Positions 19,887-32,120 of a stretch of DNA of 44,582 nt are shown in pieces. Numbering within the stretch: the stretch's first letter is position 1; every line of letters begins with the position of its first letter. Made by a program: the position numbers and the translations under genes. The DNA comes from Psilocybe azurescens (taxonomy: Eukaryota; Basidiomycota; Agaricomycetes; Agaricales; Agrocybaceae): contig JAJIRX010000850.1 in NCBI GenBank assembly GCA_023853785.1, positions 1 through 44,582 of the forward strand, read 5' to 3'. The notes beneath the pieces were generated by a model that was given only the letters and a program-made list of their open reading frames with translations, was not told where the DNA came from and did no database searches.

Positions 19887-21831
19887 CTGAGTCAGTGCTG
19901 TCTTGCGCCTCCCGAGTTTACGAAGGCAACGGTGGTGGGCTACCGAAAATTATAACGCTGGCGGCGAAGAGACGGATACAGTTCGTACTTTTCCTTTCTT
20001 TTCCTTTTTTGCTTTTGCTTTTCTTTTCTTTAACCATAGACGCCCGCATTGTTGGTTGTGGACAATGCATTGTCCAATTGCCTCCGCTTCTTCTCTGGTG
20101 GATCCCCTTTACAAGTAGTTTGTTTGGCCACCACAAGCGCTCCAAAGCTCAGAAGCGCCGCCTTGTATTTCAGGACTGACTGGGAAGTTATAGCGCGTCC
20201 CTTTCCTCTCCCTCTTATTCCTATGTAGCATCCACCCTCAGTGGATAAAGGGTCCGAATACGACAATGGAAACCATTGTACGTACGTACGTACGCATCTT
20301 CAAAGAAAAGATGTTAGCTTGCAAGCAAACAGGCTGTAAAAACGCGGAAACGGACCTGTAGTATAAGCCCACAAGCCGACTTCCCTTGATGCTCTCATGG
20401 AATGCTCCACAACACATTGCTCCCAAAGCATATGTAGGCCGTTGACTGGTGAGCCTCGTCAGAGAGGCCCATGCCCCCAGGGAGCGCCGAGGGCTGAGTG
20501 CTGAGACTGGCGCTGAGCGCTGAGCATCCATCCATTCATTCGAGAAAATGACGAGAGTTATCCCAGGATTGCGAAAAGCGACGGGCAAGGCCCCTCGCTG
20601 GTGAGGCTACGATGTCATTGTCGATCGACCGTCAATCACTCAGAGAAGAAGAGACAAGAGAGAAGACGTGTTGCGAGAAATGGAAAGAATCGAGATGACG
20701 GACACCGTAAACGAAAGACGAGAGAACCCGACAATCGTGGAATTGCAGAAACGGATTCGGTCAAATTAAAATTCAAAACTCAGCGCCCAGCCTCGAGCAC
20801 AAAATCATAATCATTTCTTCTTGTTTTCTCTTCTATATCTACCAACCACCTCTGTATGTACGTATGTTAAATGTATATGTATATATAGGTTACGCCTATG
20901 CTGATAGAATCGACCACGGTTCGGGTTATGTCTTTATGTCTTTATGTACGTTGAGTATATATGAAGTGAAAAATGATGTTACACGATCTTCCTAGCGAAG
21001 AATCGTCGGTGTCGGGGACTACAAAACAAAACAAGGGCGAAGTGTATTTCAACTTCAAGACCCGAAGCACATACCCTTCCAAGTCCAAGTACAATTTGTT
21101 TTTTGGAGGGATGTCGGAGAATGAAGAAAAAGGAATAAGGAAAAGATGAATCGATGTCGGGGCCCTGTGCATGCGCAGAAGCAGGAGGGTGTCACAGAGG
21201 GGAGAGGAGAGGAGAGGAGGTATGAATCGCCACGCAGGGTAGGCCGTTGGGCCGGGGATCGGAAGAGGATAGTCTGCAGGTATGCATGCATGCGCAAAAC
21301 CAGGGGGGTGCCGCAAAGAGAAAGAGGAGAGGAGAGAAGATGGAATGAGCCAATGGCGGGCGGGCGAGAAAAAGGATAACAGGAGGGGGGGGGGGGTCGG
21401 AAGAGGAAGGGAAAGCGCATAAAGATAGTCTGTGAAAGCAATCACATCGCACCACACCGTAGCAGGCAGGCAGGCAGGAAGGAAAAGGGGAACACGATTC
21501 AAAAAGTAGGTAGGAGGTATGTATCGCACAAATCAAAAGTAAAAGTAAAACAAAACAAGGAGAGAGGGCAAGGAAAAAAAAGGAAAGAAAAGGAATGGAA
21601 TGGGAAGGTACAAAACTAGGTGGATTACAACGACAAGACAAATACGTTTGTTTCGGAACCAGGGGTTGAGGTTTAAAATTTAATGTTTAAGGTTTCTTGA
21701 AGATGGTAGTGTAGTATGAGGTTGCGGCGGTGTAGGATGTAAGTGAGCGAGTGTAGCGCCAAAGCGAACGAGCGCGCGTGGTGTAGCAACAGCGATTTCA
21801 AAAAGCACTAATCTTCTCAGATCCTCTCAGA
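19887..21831. other. Intergenic, low-complexity, no supported gene
   Basis: No open frame here has family features or splice support. Contents: a GTAC microsatellite (20278-20294), a purine-rich plus strand from about 21140 to 21600 with GGAGAGGAGAGG repeats, twelve consecutive G (21385-21396), and an imperfect direct repeat around CATGCGCA (about 21170 and 21287). It probably holds UTRs and promoters of the neighbouring minus-strand genes. Confidence 0.6.
20278..20294. repeat. GTAC microsatellite
   Basis: Just over four tandem GTAC units. Self-complementary simple repeat in intergenic DNA. Confidence 0.9.
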
Positions 21832-23119
21832 TCAAATCGACAGCGGCTCGCCCGCAGACTTGAGCTCCTGATCCAACGTCTGCGTCTGCATCTGCTTCTG
21901 CGCCTTCTTCTGCACCATCTGCGTCTTCGGCGGCCCAAAATCCAACAACTTGGGCCTTATCACCCTTATCTCTTCCTCCTCCTCCCCATCCTCCTCATCA
22001 CCACTCAGGCCCGGCGAGCGCCTGCGATCCCTAGCCGCCCGCGCCGACGTGGCTGGTTTCCCTTTCCCTTTCGCACGGCGTGCTTCGGGGAAGAGCAGCT
22101 TCGGCGGACAGTGCATCGCGGGCGAGTAGTCCGGGTCGTCGATCGGGAGCTTCGATTCTGGCGGGGGAGTATGCGCGCCCGGCGTGGTGGTTGTACAAAG
22201 GGTTGTTGAATACGCGTCGGACGCCGCGGCTACAAGTAGAATTGGACGTGTCAGTTTGAATGATTCCGCAAAACGAAGGAGAAGATGAAGAGACAGAAGA
22301 GAGAAGAGAAGAAACACGTACAAGACATAAGTGAGATTCGGGCGCTCCAGCTGCGCCGGCGTTTTATTCGCATCGTTGGGGGTCGTCGTGGCACTGTCGG
22401 CGTGTTTCTGGGGCGTGACGATGAACGGGTTGTCCGGCGAGTCGCGCAGCGCTCTGCGCCTGCGCCGCCCTCTTCGTCTGTGCGCGCGTCGTGCGCGGGG
22501 TAAAGGGGCGAGGGCGAGTCCGTGAGGTCTGGACCCGAGGCGGGCGACACCACCGCAGTAGCTCTACGATGCGAGGGCGGCGGCGAGACGGGTGCCACAT
22601 CGGTACCAGGGCCAACTTCTGTCTGTGCCAACAGCCGGCGATAGAGCAATGGCACGCCGTGGTTCCTGGAGGAGCTGCCGCCGCTCTTCGACGACGATAA
22701 GCTCCCAACCGACGCCGTGCGCATGTGCGTGTGCGTGTTCGAGTGCGTGTTCAGTCCCGCTGAATCAGAATCACCCGCCCCACCGCCGAGCCAGAACGCC
22801 TCCTCGTCGTCCTCCACCGTCTCCCCGTGCGCCGCTTCTTGCTCTTATGCTTATGCGTATGCGTGTGGTGGATGCGCGCCTCGATATCCTCGTTCTCGTC
22901 GTCGCTCGTCAGCACAACCGCGTGCTCATTCTCGCTGTCGCTATCGCACGAGCCCCGCGACCGTCCGCGCGCGTGTCTGCGGTGTGTGCGCGGAGGCGTG
23001 GGCAGGGATGCTGTCGACGCCGAGCGCTTCAGCGGCCTGCGGGCGGGGATGGGGGCTGGGACGTGCGCTGGAGCTGGGGCGGCCAGTGGCATGGACATCG
23101 ATTCATCTGAATCGAGCAT
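21832..23119 (-). CDS. Serine-rich protein of unknown function
   Basis: Proposed exon 1 is 23119-22322 (starts MLDSDESMSMPL), followed by a 92-bp GT-AG intron (22321-22230) and exon 2, 22229-21832. The N-terminal half is low complexity: basic/serine motifs, an acidic run (LTSDDENEDIEARI) and a His-Thr repeat. The more structured-looking part spans the splice: NPFIVTPQKHA, ERPNLTYVF|RGVRRVFNNPLYN, then SKLPIDDPDYSPAMHCPPKL, which looks like a conserved motif in fungal proteins of unknown role. It ends with an acidic block and a Gln-rich tail. At least two frame changes (about 22805-22830 and 22170) are needed. A nuclear role is only a guess from composition. Confidence 0.5.
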
Positions 23120-23364
23120 CTGAAATTCGATTTTTGTTTTCCTGTTTCCAGGAAAGTGGGTTTTGTGTATTTTATCTATGTATGGATGTTCTGAGATAGC
23201 AGGGTCTTGTCGATGTGAAAGGGAGATTTGGGGGTTACGCAGGAGGAGATGAGATGAGAGTTGAATGAGAACGAACGATTGGACCAGAACAAGAACACAA
23301 TGGACCCTTTTTGTGACAATACAGATCAACAACTTCACACAGCCACATCATTTACTACACTACA

Positions 23365-24933
23365 CTACGCATGGTCCTTCAAATATCTCTCCGTGGTCTC
23401 CCAAAGATCATCCTGCACATCCTCATTCAGCGCAACGCGCGCAGGGTCTGCAATCTTCCCTACTGGCATTAAATACGCGCCTTTATATTTCTCCTCCTCC
23501 TGCCGGACGACCGGGGACGCAGCAGCGAAGCACGAGTTGTACGCGCCCTCGTCCTGCGGCTTGAAGAACAGCCACGCGATGAACCCGACGACGCGGGCGA
23601 ACGGGAACCGGAGGTGGTTCGTCGTGTACACGAGCCCGGGGTGCAGCGTGATGCATATGATCTTTGAGCCTGACGCTGTGAGTCTGCGCTGCAGCGCTTT
23701 TGAGGACACGATGATTGCGAGTTTCGATACACCTGAACAGAAATATATATATAAGTGGTGAATGAATAAGATCTCCATTGTACTACTATTATTATTCTTA
23801 CCATAACGCGCCATCCACGGCACAGTCTCATTTTCGTACATCTTCTTGAATTCATCCAGAGTCTTAAAATTGACAATCGAGCTCGCCCCGAGTCCCTGCC
23901 TATGCACGTCAGATGAAAGCTTTATAGGAGATACGTCAGTCAAGCGTCCAAGCTCAAGAATAAACTGCAAGAGACTCCACAGCACATACAGAGACAATCC
24001 GGACATCCGACCCTGGCTCCTCAGAGGTCTTGATCAGCAGCGGAAGCAGCGTCTGCGTGAACTGGAATGTGCCGAAATGACTACATTCAATGAGAAAAGG
24101 ATACATTAGATCTGTGGAGAGAGTCGAATCCGACACTCAGCACAAGACTCACTTGGTCATGCAGCCTTCAGTTATCCCTACACCACAACAAAACAGCACA
24201 CACGTAAATTAAGGTTAACGAGCAGCATAAAGGATAACAAAAATAACGCATGGGACACTCACCATCCTCAGCCGTGTTCTCAGGTGTACCATGGATACTT
24301 CCAACACTAATTTCCAATGCCATTAGCACCATTGCCCACCACCACCAACAAAACTCACTTCGCAGCATTATTCACTAGAAATAAATCTTCAATCTCCATT
24401 CAAAGAAAGAAAGGAAAAACACCAACCAAGAACATCCAACCTCCCTCTTTCCCCTCCACCCGCTCCAAAAGCCCCCTCCGCCGACCTCCTCGCCTTCTCC
24501 GGCGTCGCGATGTCGCACCAGAACCACTCCACCGTCCCCGGCTTCCCCTGTCCCCAATTTCCCTGTCCTGCCCCGGCATTCAACTCACGTGTGAGGCTCT
24601 CGACTGCACGGAGCCCCTTCTCCTCAGTGCGCGCGCCGAGGAAGACGGTCGCGCCGGCGAGCGCGAGGAATTTCGCGGTCGAGTAGCCGATGCCGCCGCT
24701 GTTCGTGTGTTAAATTAAATGTTTTCGTCGTCGTATTCGTATTCGTATTCGTAAGGTTCAAAGTTAAAGTCAAGGAAGGAATAAAGGGAAGGGGGAACGC
24801 GTCGTAAGCCATCAAGTCATACTGTACAAGCTTCAAGAATCACGCACTTCGCGCCGGTGACGACGACAACCCTCCCATGCAGATCTCCCAAGTCCTGCGC
24901 AGGATCGAATTTCTTCTCGAAGAATCCAAACAT
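23365..24933 (-). CDS. Short-chain dehydrogenase/reductase, retinol-dehydrogenase-like
   Basis: An NAD(P)-dependent oxidoreductase with eight exons that join without a frame break: 24933-24848, 24698-24427, 24374-24359 (16 nt), 24306-24263, 24177-24153, 24080-23990, 23919-23802, 23732-23365. The Rossmann motif TGANGGIG forms across the first splice. NNAA follows near residue 120, the catalytic Ser lies in RIVSLSSDVH, and the YxxxK pair is YGVSK, formed across the last splice. The C-terminal half (AWLFFKPQDEGAYNSCFAAA, YLMPVGKIADP) matches the fungal retinol-dehydrogenase-like group. Substrate unknown. Splice sites are GT-AG, one with an AAG acceptor. It is the cleanest gene in the window and is possibly linked with the MFS and P450 genes downstream. 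Confidence 0.85.
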
Positions 24934-25033
24934 GTCCGCGTCCGCGTCCGCAAATGTCAGGTATACGTAGCACTGGTGAGAGGTGAAAGTACAATGAGAA
25001 TGAGAACGGAATGAAATGAAAGTCAGTCCATCG

Positions 25034-26440
25034 TCGACGCATACATGTTACACGTTAAATACAAATGTATTCCTGGACCTCCGATCCGCTCCACTCCGTT
25101 CGGGTATGTATGTAGGTAGGCAACTCGCCGCGTTCGAGGCGAAACTCAAGTTTCGCGTTTCATTCTGATCAGCAATCTAAATGTGCTTATTAATCAGATG
25201 ACTGGGCACTCGTCATAGTCAACGACCAATGCATATGCATCTACTGGTAACTGGATGTAATGAAGATAATGAAGACAAGTGAGATGCCTGACAATTACGA
25301 GGTTATTTCCTTCGAAATTGAACTGAGGGAGATGTTAAATTACAGTACGTAAAGATAAAGATAAAGATAAAGATCGAGCTATTCTAGACTCCAACCCTTT
25401 CCACTCAATTCCTGTGCAACCAATCCCCCATTTTTATATATATAAAAGCTGCTGTGGTGATGAATGTTTCAAAAACACAGAGTTGCACTGGTCAACACTG
25501 ATATATGATAACTCGGACATCGAAACTTCGAAAAAACAAAGTTCAACTTAAATTAAGAGTCAGCTGTCAATAATGCCGACGGCATCGGATATCGCCAATG
25601 ACCTTGTTTTGGAAATATTTTGCTCTCATGGACTGTGGAGTCTGGAGCGCGTCAGAGCGCGTCGCGTCCGCTGAGAGCGTCACATGACTGATCCGCGCTG
25701 TAATTCCCACCGTAAAACCGCCGACATTTGCCCAGTCAATTCCAATTCCAATTCCGAAACTTATTGGAGACACGAAGCTCTCCTAGTCCCAAGTAGCCAG
25801 CTTGAGTTACCGGGCCAGTTAAAAGTGCTGGAATGAAGTATTGCCAGTTCACAATGATGGTATACTTGCACTTGTGATATAATCAGTGTTAATCATTCTC
25901 TTAGAGCTTCCAATCTAAGTTTATTGAAATACTGAGCATACATGTATACCACTAGACATCGAACTGGCATACTAATGCGCAAGTTCTATCGGAAAAACTT
26001 CGAACATATCCAGAGTAACGTCTTGACAAGCCGTACGCCAAGTCTAAACATTACCTCTTCCGGTATGTCCTAAGAAACCCGACGTAAGTAAGCGTAAGTA
26101 GTCAATGTGGCATCTGCGGTCATAGGACGCACCTAAGCTATACCAAGCGCCCAAGAGCAAGCGCCGATGCTATTTATATCATGACGACCACAAGGTCGTT
26201 TTTTTATTTTGGAGTCACGTTTAAGTTCTAACATGCAGTATGATATTACTCGGATTTCACTTGAAGGTGGATAAACATTATAACATAATACATACATAGG
26301 TAACTAAAGAGGACAAGATGTAAATGTAAATGAACAAACTTTGGACTCGGAGAGAAGAGTTCAAAAAAATGATGAGAAGGTCACAGATCTAGATAGACGT
26401 TCACAATTAAACAGTGTAACGGAAGAACTGGAGAATATGG
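25034..26440. other. Intergenic, no gene seen
   Basis: About 1.4 kb between the SDR start and the MFS stop. It contains an AAAGAT simple repeat (25351-25374, four units) and AT-rich stretches. Short open frames lack family features. The left part presumably holds the SDR promoter. Confidence 0.6.
25351..25374. repeat. AAAGAT microsatellite
   Basis: Four perfect tandem AAAGAT units. Confidence 0.9.
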
Positions 26441-28419
26441 TCAGCTGAAATACATCGTGTGAGCATCCGCGCAGAGTCTTACCGTGGCGTTGTCCCCCTT
26501 CTCTCGTTCGCCGTGCTTCATCTCCTCCGTGTACGAGTCTAGCGTGTATCCCATAGCCTGCATCGCCGCATCGCGTCTGACGTTCTCGCGCTTGAGATAC
26601 AGATGCATAAAAAGCGACAGCACAAAGCTCATCGACACAGTAGCAATCAGCAGACCGTGGCCAGAGTAATACCGAGGCGCGTCCTTGGATCGGTAGGCGA
26701 ACGCGGAGATCACACCGCCTAGATTGCCGAATCCTGCATTCATTCAAGAGATATGGAGTCAGCTTCCCGTGGGGTTCAAATAACGTTTTTTCCGACGATT
26801 ATACGCGGGGAGTACTGACCGACATGCATGGCGATACCGACTGCTCGTTTTGTCGATCCCCCGATGTTGTTGCCGTTCCACGCAACGCCCATAGGCACAT
26901 TAGGATAGATTCTGTAAACAATTGAGTTGAATTCTTTCTTTCTTTCTGCATACCGTTGGAAACGGAGATAGCGTACCCAGAGACGGCGAAGAACGTCCCC
27001 GCATACTGGGCGTGGGGGTTGCTGGTGGAAATGAGGAGCACGAAGCCGAGGATCGCGACGAGGCAGAATCCCATCATGTAGCGCCCACGCTCCCTTCGAC
27101 TTGTCTGCGAAGTATCCGGCGGAGATGGTCGCAACGCAGCCTAGAACGTAGGGCGGCACGCTCATGAGCTGCGACTGGTTGTTGGTGTATCCCATGTTCC
27201 GAACGATCGTCGGGAGGAATAGAGAGATGGAGTAGAGCGGGGTGTAGATGCCTAATGGTGATTTATAGAAGGTCAGATGTGCTGCTGGAATCAGCAAAGG
27301 AGATAACACGTACCAATAGTGATAAGCATGTGCACGTATATCTTCCAGTCGCGAAGCGCAGAGTACAAATATCGTACATGGTATTCGTCGGCCAGTGAGG
27401 TGCGATCAAGCTTGAGCCTAGCCTTGATCTCCGTGCGCTCTTCTTCTGTCAAAAACTTGGCCCTATTTTTTTATAGATTAAAGAAGGCGTCAATTACGAT
27501 TAGGATGGGCGATGCAAGAAGCAGACTTACGTCTCGGGGTTATCGTGGATAATCCACTTTGCGAACAGCGCGACAACAACTGTGGCGATACCTTCAAGGA
27601 TGAAGATCCATGCCCATCCCGTTTTGCCGCTGACGCCTCTCATTTCTGAGATACCACGGGCGAGCAGGCCTCCGAATGCACCGGCGAGCGTGGCCGCTGA
27701 GAAGAAGATGGCCATGCGCAGACCGCATTCGTGCCTTCGATACCATAGGGTGATGTACCATGTAACACCAGGGAATAGACCACCCTCAGCTAGTCCAAGA
27801 GCCATGCGAACGATAAGCAGGCTAGTGTAGTTCGTAACGAGACCCATAAGGGTCATGGCTAGGATTGAATCGATTTAATGAGTGTATTGATTGAGCTTTA
27901 TCTGAAGGTACTTACAGATACCCCATGCAAGCATGATGATGCACAGCCAGAGAGATGGGCTCGTCCGCTTCATCATGATGTTGCTCGGAATTTCTGCTGC
28001 AACATACCACGGGAAGAAGACGGCAAGGGCGACCTATTTATTGAAAGAATATTCAAACACTTGAATGCAAACGATAAACGATAGAAGGCGTACATTGTAA
28101 TCGAGGTTCTTCATGTTTAGATCCTTCTCCAAACCGGCAAGTCGAGCATTGCCAATGTTGGTTCGATCGAGAAAAGAAAGGCTGAGCAAGACATGTTAGC
28201 CAACACAGTAAATAATCGTGAATGATAAGTCACGACATACAGATACAGTAAAGATAGGAAAGGAACAATATTCCAATCCATCTTGCGCATCAAGGTTGCA
28301 GTGCGCGTTCTATCAAACGTTGGTCCTTGCGTGTCCTGGCTGGCATCGTAGGTAGAGCTATGGGGTTTCTCCTCTAACGAGACAGAGTCCTCGCTGGATT
28401 TTGGTTTCACGATTGACAT
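26441..28419 (-). CDS. MFS transporter, anion:cation symporter type
   Basis: A twelve-helix major facilitator of the fungal allantoate/nicotinate/vitamin permease group. Proposed exons: 28419-28241, 28181-28094, 28033-27916, 27858-27531, 27462-27314, 27251-26977, 26911-26820, 26733-26441, all with GT-AG introns in phase. Signatures: WNIVPFLSLLYLLSFLDRTN with NIGNARLAGLEKDL (helix 1), FFPWYVAAEIPSNIMMKR, VRMALGLAEGGLFPGVTWYI, SVPPYVLGCV, and NVPMGVAWNGNNIGGSTKRA in the eleventh-helix region. One extra base in a three-base run (CCC at 27092-27094, plus strand) breaks exon 6; the frame on both sides is conserved, so a consensus error is plausible. The plasma-membrane substrate cannot be read from sequence alone. 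Confidence 0.85.
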
Positions 28420-30005
28420 TTGAGTGTCCAGAGACGTTCAAAAGAATCCAGGGGGTGAAGAAGAGAATGCACGGGTTGAGTCAGATACTAAATGACTTTT
28501 GGGAAGGACTTGGCCTGGTCCTATGATAAAAATCCATCGAATTATATAGAAAGCGAGGAGCGAAGAGGATTCAGAGTGACCAGGGTCGACCAATAGTGTG
28601 ATATGTATCGAGCGTCGGATCTCTTGGCGCCTACCTTGGCTAGTGCGAAACGAGCGCCTCATGCGGCTGGCGTCCTCTCGCGTCACTACGTAATGGCATA
28701 ACCGTCGCGTATCAATAAATCGGACACATGCAGAGGAGATGCTTGCAGCCATAAACCTTTTCATGCATTGTAACAACTTTTGGTGGGTCCTTGCTTTTCG
28801 GAGCCTTCAGGGAGAGCGTATGTTGTGAGCTAGTATTCTAGCACAACGTCACTCCGCTGGCAATCTCTCGACCGTGTATCCCGACTCGGACCGCTCAATG
28901 GCTCACTTACAAGTGAAAAAGGTTGGGATGCTCGGGCCACATATGCACCATTTGAGAATAGATTTCACTTCTACAACAGCATTGCTGAGGGAGCCTGCTC
29001 GTCCTCGTATGTGGGACCGCCCATCCGGAAGATAGGGGTGTTAAGATAGTTTGTTTCAAAGGGACAACTCTCTAACCCAAGAATAATATTGACGGCATTT
29101 AAAAGCATTTTACTGCGGAACATCCAAGTAATAGGCTCAAACCTCTCTCAATCTTGAACATTGACTCCAGGATTATAGCCCCGCCTGACATCGATGTTCA
29201 CTAACATTACCAACTAGTGACAGAATCTGCTAATGCAAACGACGACCGTACAGAATAGACCTTTAGAAGCAAATAACCTTAAAAGACACTCATAACTCAT
29301 ATGCATCCTGATTCCTAATTCCAAGTAAGACCAAGACTAATCTCCACGTTTCCCCGCGTTTCCCCGCGTCCAAGCTGAATCCGCCAAGAGCTTGGTTTCT
29401 TCTTGTCTGCGTTCTGATAAGTCGTCGACTCGACGAACAAGTGGCATGATCAGTATAACCGGATATGACGGGCATCTAACACTTCCTCCTATGCAGGGCA
29501 CGCCAAGCATCATAACTTGATATTTTGCTCGAAAACTTGCAATGGTGGTCATCATGGAGATCATTAGAGAAATGCAAGGCTTCGGGACTCCTGGCTGGAG
29601 TGTGAAGCGCATCAGAGTGTATCAAGTGACCACTGTACTCAGTATTGACGCATATAACCTTTTCTTCATACTCCATATTTGCGGAGCGTTATGGATGATG
29701 CCCGCTTTGTCTTTCATCACGGGCGCGATCTTCCAAGGATACTCAGACACCGACCATTGAGCAAAAGGTACTTCATACATTGGACTTGGGGTGGTAAGAA
29801 ATACATACGGCAACAGCACACAAGCAATTACGACTAGATACCCGGCTGCAATTTGCCGCAGGTGTATCAGATAAGCTTGGAAGAGGTTAGTAAGCAAAGA
29901 TCTTTAGAGAGGATCAAGATTGGCAGCAGAACGAATAAGCTTCTCTGCTTGCTCAGAGCGAGGCGTAATCGAGCATTTGTACGGTTTTGGGATGCTATTC
30001 TTTTT
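28420..30005. other. Intergenic, no supported gene
   Basis: About 1.6 kb between the MFS start and the P450 stop. One minus-strand open frame (29897-29622, 91 codons) has a hydrophobic N-terminal half (GYLVVIACVLLPYVFL), but it lacks splice partners or a recognisable family. The MFS promoter should lie near 28420-28900. Nothing else is distinctive. Confidence 0.5.
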
Positions 30006-32120
30006 TTAGTCACTGTGGTCAAGATGAATGGCATGAATTTGTTCGCACCACGCAAGAGCAGATTCGTAATCGTGAGCGGGCTCAATCACATTTCCTTCGT
30101 TATCCACGGCTTTCTTAATGTCGTAAACTGTAAGGAGAGATGCTATAGCGATCCAAACTGCTGAAAACGCCATGTAGCGGGCAGGACATATACTGAGAAT
30201 AATCAGCTAGACAGTCTTCGATACAAAATATTGCTCCTACCGTCTACCAAACCCCCAGCATGCGTGGCCAGGATCTCGCACGGATTTGTTGAACTTCCCG
30301 TCTTTCATGAATCTGTCAGGATTAAAGTCAAAAGGATCTGGGTATACATCCTCATCGTGCAACATAGCCCTGAGAAAGGTTGAGTATTAAAGTGCCTGCC
30401 GACGGTAAAACATTAAGTACCAAGCGTTCGGAATAACGATAGATCCAGCAGGCAAGCGATATCCTTTATACTCATCGTCGACGGGGGAGTAGACGGGGGA
30501 TAGCTGTATCGGTCAACCATAAGCGTAGAATTAAATGTCATTGAAAGTCTAGCTGACCGATTGGAGCGACATCCCTCCAGCGAAGGGTTTCTTTCACGAT
30601 AGCCGTTATATATGGCAAGGATTCTTCATCATCAAAATCAGGGAAGGTGGCCGGGCTTGACAACACTGTCCAACTCCTGTTGTGCTTTCCTGAGTACTTC
30701 TGGTTTGTCGAGTAGTCCTAAAATACAGGATGCAATAGCTGATACAGTCTGGGAGTCCAACGCCCTCAGCTCATACTGACCTGAGATATTTTAAGATTTC
30801 TTACCGTATCGGACCCGCCTACAGATATGCAAATTCTGCTGTTACGCTCAATTAAGCAGGACTTGGCGCTCGTACGTACCCGTATACATGGTTCCAGTTA
30901 CAGCTTGGATAATATCTTCCGCGTACGCGTCGTCGGTAGTCCCTCCTCAAGCTTCTGCAGACTTAACGACGCCACACAAAGCGGTGATACGCCATCGGCC
31001 TGAGGTGAGCTTTCTGTAAGTCCTTTCATGCATATCAAGAGCACCGACATCGCGCACCAAGTTGCGTTTTGCAGCCGCAAAGGGAACTTCAACCATGGAA
31101 CGGGCCAACTTTTTCCATTCTCGTGCTTTTGTTTGGAAGCCGGCCCCGGCATCCATTCCGGTACATACTTCAGGAATGGCAGCATATCGACTAAAAGGTC
31201 CCAGGAATACATGCGACGAGCAGTGGACGGACTGCTTTTTCTGCGATTCTGATGTAGGGATCGTCTTTTGGTTTTACTGCCAACCCATATGCGATGGACA
31301 TTATGGTCTCTCCGGCCATGCTATTGTTATGTCAGAGATGCTGCGACCAAGTCCCACAGGACACTGTTTCACGTACTGCCTTAGGTTACCGATAACATCA
31401 TTTGGAATGTCGAGAAATCGATTGAGCAGATTGCGAGCAGCTCTCAAAGAATGAGGTCGAAAGCGAAGCGCAGCAGCAGGATGGAAGTTATAGTGCATGA
31501 GACGACGATGACGACGCCTTGTATGTATTTTTCCAGTCAGTCATCGGGCAATATATTGGTTATTGGAATTTACCATCTCTCGCCTTGTTAGACCTTTTTA
31601 GATATAGGGCCAATGAACACAATTTGTATAGATGCTTACCGTATCTCATGATGGCAAAGTTGAAGTTCCACCCCATCAGTTCATTAACCATGGGCATGCG
31701 GGGTCTGTAAATGTGTCGGACGTGAGATTGTGATATCTTTCTATTCTGGCTTACCTATCAGAATATATTGACGACCGTTTCTCAAATAGCTCAAAAGCGG
31801 CCTCCGCCGAGTCCAGTACCACGATGGATGTCCCAGCGACGTTGAGGTAAAGAATATCCGTGTCTTGTAAACAGTTGTCCTTATGAATGCATGATTAGAG
31901 CCAGACAACGAAACGCACCAAGCTCTTTGGACCACTTATGATATGTTTTCCATTCAAAAGATGTTGGCATATCACGAAGGTTTCCGATTAAAGGGAGGCC
32001 TTTGGGTCCTGGAGGCAAAGGAAGATGTGAAAGAGAGCGTGCATTGTTTCGCCTCAGATATAGGGAAAATACCACGACGATCGTCGTCGAGATACCGACA
32101 ATAAAATCCAACTGTAACAT
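30006..32120 (-). CDS. Cytochrome P450 monooxygenase
   Basis: An ER-anchored heme-thiolate monooxygenase. Starts at 32120 with a membrane anchor (FIVGISTTIVVVFSLYL) and the hinge PPGPKGLPLIGN. First exons: 32120-31919, 31863-31755, 31705-31640, 31517-31377, then one from 31320. MAGETIMSIAYGLAV forms after a splice at 31321. The I-helix GGSDT is split by an intron near 30830. The K-helix ETLR (near 30590) sits in KETLRWRDVAPI, and the heme loop is WGFGRRICPARY (near 30250) with the Cys ligand and Ala where Gly is usual. Single-base frame breaks occur at homopolymers near 31193 (A), 31144 (C), 30641 (G) and 30483 (G). All catalytic motifs survive, which suggests consensus error more than decay. 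The C-terminal end is uncertain. Confidence 0.82.

Noticed and set aside
20942..21529. 195-codon minus-strand open frame
   Set aside because: It is the complement of the purine-rich tract and gives Pro/Leu/Ser/Phe low complexity; no motif or splice support.
22592..23199. Plus-strand open frames of 160-172 codons
   Set aside because: Antisense shadows of the serine-rich gene in GC-rich DNA; composition is Arg/Ala/Ser noise.
29622..29897. 91-codon minus-strand frame with a hydrophobic segment
   Set aside because: No recognisable family, no splice partners and no support for the start. Left as intergenic.
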